Part shown: in pieces, positions 58,430 through 64,000 of the stretch
Layout of the letters: every line of letters begins with the position of its first letter
Position numbering within the stretch: the first letter of the stretch is position 1
Assembly: GCF_034190915.1 (NCBI RefSeq)
Contig: NW_026947503.1
Span: 23,952,532-24,016,531 of the forward strand
Direction: 5' to 3'
Length of the DNA stretch: 64,000 nt
DNA from: Cavia porcellus
Lineage: Eukaryota; Chordata; Mammalia; Rodentia; Caviidae
Position numbers and translations under genes: made by a program
The notes under the pieces: generated by a model
The model's input: the letters and a program-made list of their open reading frames with translations, nothing else
Told to the model about the DNA's origin: nothing
Database searches by the model: none

Positions 58430-59100
58430 TTTCTCTGTCAGGCTGTAATATTCTGTTTTTGTGCTGAATTTCTGGGATCTTGATTATGTATATGTCTGGG
58501 TGTGGATTTATTTTGATTTTGGCTAGTTGGAGATCTATATGTCATGCTTATCTGTAGGCCAGGTCTTTTTCCTATGTTTGGCAAGTTTTCTACTATGACT
58601 TCTGTAAATAGTCTTTTTATGTCATTTGTGTTGACCCACCCACACACTTTTCCACCTATCATTCTTATATTATTTTTCTTTACATCATCTTGCAGCTGTT
58701 GAATTGTTGTTTCCTGGTTCCTCATTATTTTTAAGAGATCTTTGCTTTCATGATCACTAGCTGCAATTGTGTTTTTCAAGATCTGAAAGTCTATCGTGAG
58801 TTTCTTTGAAGCAGTTTTTCCAGCCTTCAATGAAGGTTTAAATTTCCTGGATATCTCTTTGAGTCTGTATAATGAATTGTAATTCCTTCCCATATTGTTC
58901 ATTCAAAGTTTCCATCATTTTCCTATGAGCACCTTTTTTGTAATCTATGTCTTCTTTAGATATGCTCAGCAATCCTTTCATTATGTTTGTGATTTCCTCT
59001 TTTCCCGGAGATACTATTTCTGATCTGATTTGTTTTACAGCCTCATAAAGTTGTTTCTTACCTCAGTTGCTATCCTTTCAGAAATTTCAGATGTGTGGTT
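58430..59100 (-). pseudogene. L1 ORF1p remnant in copy C
   Basis: A 154-codon open piece (58902-58438) holds the end of the coiled coil (DLLKIMRNQETTIQQLQDD), the RRM-like start (NNIRMIGGKVCGWVN), IKRLFTEVIVENLPNIGK and the beginning of the C-terminal domain (SQNQNKSTPRHI). Sequence upstream to about 59100 is recognisable only in broken frames. No initiator or complete C-terminal domain remains. Confidence 0.85.
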
Positions 59101-59340
59101 TCCATTTTCTTCTATGTCAATGTCTTGCATCCTCAAATGAGCAAGAATCAAGAAATAAGGTTGTTTTCTCTATTTCTTTAAATTCCTGGTCTATCTCCTC
59201 ATGGCTCCTGTCTGGTGTGCTCCATTCTGCCTCTTCTCCTCATTTTTCTGACCTCATTCAGCATGTACCAGTCTCAGAGGGCTGCCTCCACTCTAAAAAG
59301 ACATTGGGTTGTCTTGGCTCTGCTCTCTATAGCTGAATGA

Positions 59341-60057
59341 TGACATCAATTTCTTACTCCAAAATTCCTAAGCAAATGGACTGGCTTATCCTATCTAAGG
59401 TTGGAGCTCTTGAAGGCTTCTGAACTGTGATGCACCAGGGGTGGGCATTGTGTTTTCAGGAGTCATGAGAAGGGCAAGTACCCTGAAATCAGAGTATGCT
59501 ATTATGTTCAACTGCCATGATTGTAAGACATGTTATCTTTTGCATTTTAATCTCTGAAACTGCGATGTGTCTTTCATTTACTACTAGCCAAGCAGCAGTT
59601 AAAATTCATTTGCCATTGCCTGTAAGTAAACAAATATTGACTATATAAAAACTCACATTAGGGTTTCAGCTATTGGAAAGATCAACAGTGTTGGTACTGG
59701 AGAAGTGGCCAATTCAATATCTTTAGTAGCTTTCTTCAAGCAGGAAGTACAATCAAGCTCTGGGTACTCCAGAGCCCACTTCTAGGTCTGACACCAATGA
59801 CTTCTAGTTCTTTAGGGATTCTTTTTTTTTTTAAATGCCACATTGCCCATGTTCCTAAAAAAGAAAAAAAGCACAAAGTTTTATGGAGAGAATATGTTTA
59901 TGTGCTGACTCTGCTGATGATCTGGAAGAGGGATTACCAAGTCAGATTCCATATGTGAAACAGTTTTATGATCCTCTTAACCATTTTATTTTGTCTTACC
60001 TTTATAAGTAAATATCCTTGTAATTAGGATTAAAATAACTACTTTAGTAATATAAAT
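59341..60057. other. Non-coding DNA, no gene recognised
   Basis: Unique sequence with a T-run at 59822-59834; nothing recognised. Confidence 0.5.
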
Positions 60058-60212
60058 GAGCCAGGCATGGTGGAACATGCCTGTAATCTCAGTGCATTGA
60101 AGGCTGAGCCAGGAGGATCAATTTGAATTCAAGGCCAGACTGGGATGCATGGTGAGTTCAAGACCAACCTGCATTGCATAGCAATACCCTTTCTCAAAAA
60201 CAAAATAAGGCG
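60058..60212 (+). mobile_element. B1 SINE
   Basis: GAGCCAGGCATGGTGGAACA, TGCCTGTAATCTCAGTGC, GAGCCAGGAGGATCAATTTG, CAAGGCCAGACTGGG and CAAAAACAAAATAAGG follow the 7SL-derived B1 body with a short A-rich end. A second CAAGACCAACCTG copy of the inner motif suggests a B1 with the older, longer right part. Confidence 0.85.
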
Positions 60213-60929
60213 AAACAAATGTATGAAGGATTAACTGGCAACTTTTAAAAAATTGTGATGCACAGATTAATTTGATAATAATCTCAGATTCAATGAAATA
60301 TGGCACCAGCATCAGCAGAAGTGGCAGAATTCTAAACTGCAAAAATAAATAAGTCTTATTATGCTACCAGCTCTTTCCCTCATGCACACAACAGATAAGA
60401 CAAATGGTCTCAACATTCTTCATCATTCCAATGGCAGCAATAATTGACAGTCAAGCAAAAGAGTAGATTCCAGAGACTTTAGTGCTTTATAGTCAAGGAA
60501 AAGGGTGTCTCATTGGCTGAACTTCTAAAGGTCACATGTGTTTGGAGTCTTCCATGATGATGGTGCACATTTTAGAACTTGAACTCTCAACATCTTTATT
60601 ACTTGCTGTTTGGATTCATTGGCTTTTGGATTGGCTTCCTGCCTTTGAAATCTCACCATCGTTGTCCAGAAAATGAATAGTCATGCCACTTCCCACCCTT
60701 CCCCTTAAGCCACCTCTGCCCTATAAGTTTGAAAACAAGTTGAATCACTTCAACAATTATTTCTTTTGTCACCCACCTTATTAATAGTGACATTCAGTAA
60801 ATCAGCCATATCTAAAAATATCTTTCAGAGAGAAAAAACCAGCTGGACTTCAAGAGGGTCACTATAGAGCACACATAAAATAATTGTTTTCTAATTCCCT
60901 CTTGTATGACAATGGCTCTTTTCCACTAG
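60213..60929. other. Non-coding DNA, no gene recognised
   Basis: Unique sequence; nothing recognised. Confidence 0.5.
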
Positions 60930-61420
60930 GAACCAAAGTTTCTCTTTCATGCAGTGTGCTGCTTTTAACTTCAGAAATGTGCTAGATTCAAAATGGGTCC
61001 AAAATCTCATTGTTTCAATGTGTGCCCACAAGGGGTTCTGGTTAAGGACCAAATTCTTTGTTGTTTTTCCTTCTTTTTGTCTGTGGGTATTAATTACATT
61101 CAAAATAAAAATGTTAGCATTTTCTCAGTATTTATCATTCCTCTGTACACAATAAGGATAAAAATATAATTGCCAAGAATTCATGCTGCATATTAATGAC
61201 AGCAGTTGATGGATAGATGGGATCTTTAAGATTGTTGATCAGATCAGTTGCTAGCTATTATATATGCATACAATTTTTCTTTTGTATTAGCATCTTTATA
61301 GAGAGAAACTTTAATTACATTTTGATTTTAATGATAAGCAGTGACCAAGGGGCAACCCACCACATTGATAAACAGTGAAATAATGTGGCAGGCATTACCT
61401 ACTGTAGTTAGGGAGGCTTT
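60930..61420. promoter_or_regulatory. Candidate conserved non-coding element
   Basis: Repeat-free block dense in homeodomain and forkhead-like cores: GGGTATTAATTACATTC, GCATATTAATGACAGCAG, CTTTAATTACATTTTG, TTTTAATGATAAGCAG, TTGATAAACAGTGAAATAAT, and an E-box-containing CAGTTGATGG. The texture is like deeply conserved enhancers. Judged by appearance only. Confidence 0.3.
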
Positions 61421-61744
61421 CTGTTTTGCTTTGTTCGTTCTATTTATTTGTTTTGTTTTGCTGACATAAGACAGTTGGGGAACCACAGAAGCAGTGATTT
61501 CAAGTTGATCTGCTTAGGAAAGCTGCAGTCTGGAAGCTTATTTCTCTTCCTGGCATGGCTGAGCAAAAATGTTGACCTTAAAAAACAAGGCAAATGACAA
61601 TAAAGACTATGTGATGTACCCTAGTGGCCAACTGCTAATATCTAGTCTACATGTAGTTAAAAAATACATTCACTTTTTGACCTTGCCTAAGTTACCTTGG
61701 ATATTTGTTAGTATTAAAAGTCTAATTTTGTGTCTGTACTGTGG
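61421..61744. other. Non-coding DNA
   Basis: Includes a TTTG-rich run near 61440-61461. Nothing else recognised. Confidence 0.5.
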
Positions 61745-61925
61745 TAAGATTTTATGTAAATTATCTCTTCTTAGTTCCACAATACCACCATGAGGCAAGT
61801 TTCTAATTACTATTTTACAGATCCAGAAAAGTCTAAGGTCATACAGCTAGTATATGGATAAACTGGGATTCAAACTCAGGTCTGTCTGACTCCAGACACC
61901 AAGCACCTAGTTACTGTGCTGTGCG
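61745..61925 (+). mobile_element. MIR SINE fossil
   Basis: A well-kept MIR: AATTACTATTTTACAGATCC, AAGGTCATACAGCTAGTA, GGGATTCAAACTCAGGTCTG, CTGACTCCAGACACC and CTAGTTACTGTGCTG. Confidence 0.9.
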
Positions 61926-62518
61926 TATTGTTTTCTTGCTCCCAGAAAAATACCAACTACTGTAACACTTTAACTTGCAGATTAACCTTGGAAAAAAGGA
62001 CATAAAGATATGAGTTTGTGAGTAGGTACATATTTACTACTTATTACAAAGGAAATATTGACTGCAATGTCATAGGATTTTTTGTTGGGTTTGTGGTGGA
62101 TTCTAGTGCCTGGAGTTTAGGTAGCTAATATCATCTGGTGATTAAGGGATGGGCATAAGTACAGCGTGAAGGGAAGCCAGCACAGCAGCCTGCCCACAGC
62201 AGGCATCTGGTTGATACATGTTGAGAAGTAGGTTGAGAAAGTAGAGTGGAGTTGGACTAGGAAGATCCTCAGAAACCACAGGGAAGGTTCTGTCTAACAG
62301 AGAAGAACATGAGGCAAAGAGATCATATTAGAAACTGAAGAAGAGTAGGTAATTTTGCCTGTGTTACGGCAAAGCTGGAAGAGATGGAGGCCTGGACTGT
62401 GAACACCAGGACAGGGCATGTTTGCCGTTATCACATGGTGTGCTCTGTGTATAAGCAGGAGCTGTTGTAGAAATGGAGGGAAACAGTGAGAAACAACACC
62501 TTAAAACTAAGGGGCCTT
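61926..62518. other. Non-coding DNA, no gene recognised
   Basis: Unique sequence; nothing recognised. Confidence 0.5.
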
Positions 62519-62624
62519 AGAACTGGGGATTTAGCTCAGCAGCACAAGTGCCTGCCTGGGAAGTGCAAAGTCATGAATTTGGTCCCTGGTACCAAATAAA
62601 TAAAGGCATTGATACCGATAAAAG
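62519..62624 (+). mobile_element. ID SINE with extended tail
   Basis: ACTGGGGATTTAGCTCAGCA, CAAGTGCCTGCCTGG, a mutated B-box (GAATTTGGTCC) and CCTGGTACCAAATAAATAAA. A second ATACCGATAAAAG follows 20 bases later, so the family-specific tail motif occurs displaced from its usual place, as if the tail was partly duplicated. Confidence 0.8.
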
Positions 62625-63311
62625 ATACATGGATTGGATGGCTCAGTCCTAGATAGTTTAGAGAAATGCAAAGAGATATTCTGACGGAGTATAGGTTTTA
62701 GAAAAAGCATATGGTTGCCTTTCAGCTGTCTTGACTTGGAACAGCTTACGAGATTCCTTGGTGAAGATTTCCTGGGGTCATGGGACTGCAGCTGGAGTGA
62801 GGCTGGGCTGAGAAAGCAGATGTGGGAATCAGCAGGTACAGGAAATGCCACAATGAAGGCTGTGTGTGGAGACAGAGGACAGAGTAAAGAGGAGTAAGGA
62901 GGGAAGCTTGAGTTCAGGAAATCTCAGCCAAAGAGGATGGGAGGAGAAGAGGACCTGGTCTGGGTAAATGACTGACTACGTCTTTAGCATCATTTACATC
63001 TGGGAAGAGTTGTAATCACGTTACAAGAAGCATGTTCAGGTTGAAACTTTCCAGCTTGGGTGTCCCAGATGTGATATTGGTTTGATCTTTCATCTGCACC
63101 TCTAGATACACATACTTTCCACTTTTTTACCTCTTGCCCCTGGAGGCACACACATGCCAGTAGGGCTCCTCTGCCTTGTGGCTCCCCTTCTGCAAGGTTG
63201 CGATAAACTGACTCTGACCTTGACTAAACGTCATTGTCTGCGTAAAGTGACCTGCTCAATACATTTTTCTCCTACTGGGCTAGATTATCTTTCATCCCCG
63301 TAAGAAAGTGG
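62625..63311. other. Non-coding DNA, no gene recognised
   Basis: Unique sequence; nothing recognised. Confidence 0.5.
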
Positions 63312-63905
63312 AGGTTTTCCTTGGGCTGTTGTGCCAAATGACCACAGGCTGGAGGACTACATATTCCTGCCAGATTGAACCACTGGTGGTACATGCAAAC
63401 TACCCCATTAGGCAGCTTGTACCCAGGTGGCATATGCATGACTGTCTGGTACCAACAGATGGGAGAGTCACATATGTACCATCAGTGGTTCAGAGCCACC
63501 CAGTCGCATACAAATTCCAGCCCATTGTGAATGTGGTTAAGTAACAAATTTACTCTCTCACAGTTTAAGAGACCAGAAGTGTGAAATCCATATGTCATCA
63601 GAATTAGTTGCTTCTGGAAGCATTGAGGGAACTGTCCCATGCCTGCCTCCTAGCTGCGAATGGTTGTAGCAGTCTTTGGGATTCCTTGATTTGTAGAGGT
63701 ATCCTCACTCTGTCTCCACCTTTATATGTCCACCTTCTCTGTGTCCTTTTTGATCTCATAAAGACCTGTTGTTAGATTTAGGGCTTACTCTAACACAGTG
63801 TGATCTCACACCAACCCTCATTACTTCTGCCCACATCCTATTTGCAAGTGACATCGTCTTCTAAGGTTATAGGGTGAACGTGAATCTTTTGGATGGGGCA
63901 CTGTT
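63312..63905 (-). mobile_element. MLT1 (MaLR) LTR, interrupted
   Basis: On the plus strand GGTTTTCCTTGGGCTGTTGT, ACAAATTTACTCTCTCACAG, TCCCATGCCTGCCTCCTAGC, GGGATTCCTTGATTTGTAG, CTTACTCTAACACAGTGTGA and CATCCTATTTGCAAGTGAC are the complement of MLT1, in the right order. The 3' end of the LTR (left) is separated from the rest by about 175 extra bases. Confidence 0.85.
63378..63490. repeat. Palindromic insertion (MITE-like) inside MLT1
   Basis: AACCACTGGTGGTACAT (63378-63394) and ATGTACCATCAGTGGTT (63474-63490) are reverse complements at 16 of 17 positions. They bracket a 79-bp interior containing TGCATGACTGTC, also present in the hairpin at 35091-35187. Family unassigned, and no duplication was identified. 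Confidence 0.65.
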
Positions 63906-64000
63906 CAGCCTCACAGCTCTGCTGTGCAGTCAGCTCAAGCTCCGGTGCTTGACTCATCGTTCCCCTGCCCCAAACAGTTTCCACTTAAATTACCCTAATT

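Larger units (their letters stand above)
57180..59340 (-). mobile_element. ORF1-only L1 derivative, copy C (HAL1-like)
   Basis: Read on the minus strand: a partial 5' UTR (from about 59340), a broken ORF1 (about 59100-58430), a short ORF2-start stub (58156-57956), ORF2-end and proximal 3' UTR-like sequence (about 57950-57640), then two to three tandem units (about 57640-57200). The unique 3' tail of A and B is not found; the copy is cut by or abuts the 3' end of the L1 at its left, so the boundary between about 57000 and 57190 is not resolved. This copy shows the ORF2 stub best. Confidence 0.78.

Overview
This is vertebrate, specifically mammalian and rodent, nuclear DNA. It is AT-rich non-coding sequence, and I could not support a single host protein-coding exon. 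The longest open frames (up to 162 codons) show no recognisable domain or coding signature. What can be read is almost entirely interspersed repeats: tRNA-derived ID SINEs, B1 SINEs and B1-ID dimers, L1 and L1-derived LINEs, older L2/MIR/L1M/MLT1/MER5-like fossils, LTRs, a few hAT or MITE-like elements and microsatellites. The ID elements belong to a type whose 3' tail reads TACCGATAAAAA, and B1-ID dimers are also present. Together these argue for a non-murid rodent; a beaver-like (castorid) genome is my best guess, as an inference only.

Layout. 1-14 kb: mostly unique sequence, with a young ID (1091-1203), a possible conserved non-coding element near 3.1 kb, a B1-ID dimer (10.6 kb) and an L2 (12.7-13.2 kb). 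14-18.5 kb: a 179-bp hAT-type MITE with a near-perfect 8-bp duplication, a MaLR-like LTR, an (AC)n(AG)n microsatellite, an old L1M 3' end and decayed SINEs. 18.5-22.3 kb (minus) and 24.4-27.56 kb (plus): two large L1-derived elements. 28-53.5 kb: unique DNA scattered with an L1 ORF2 fragment (30-30.9 kb, minus), a retroviral-type LTR (36.4-37.3 kb), a split MER5-like element, B1/ID SINEs and MIR/L2 relics. 53.6-57.15 kb: an L1 whose 5' part is inverted, carrying a nested LTR. 57.2-59.3 kb (minus): a third L1-derived element. 59-64 kb: unique DNA with a second conserved-looking block, a MIR, an ID and an MLT1 LTR interrupted by a small palindromic element.

The most interesting content is the trio of L1-derived elements (A 18539-22291, B 24391-27560, C about 57180-59340). 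Each carries a broken L1 ORF1 but no endonuclease or reverse transcriptase domain of ORF2. In A and C, ORF1 is followed by a short fusion of the first residues of ORF2 with sequence from the ORF2 end and proximal 3' UTR. In all three comes a set of diverged tandem units of about 150-175 bp; A and B then share the same unique 3' tail and poly(A) signal. This is the layout of HAL1 ('half-L1') non-autonomous retrotransposons, here with a repeat-built 3' half that I do not recognise from described HAL1 families. No copy has an intact ORF1, so all look like dead insertions that would have depended on L1 enzymes in trans. Most other features are independent insertions and there is no operon-like functional layout.
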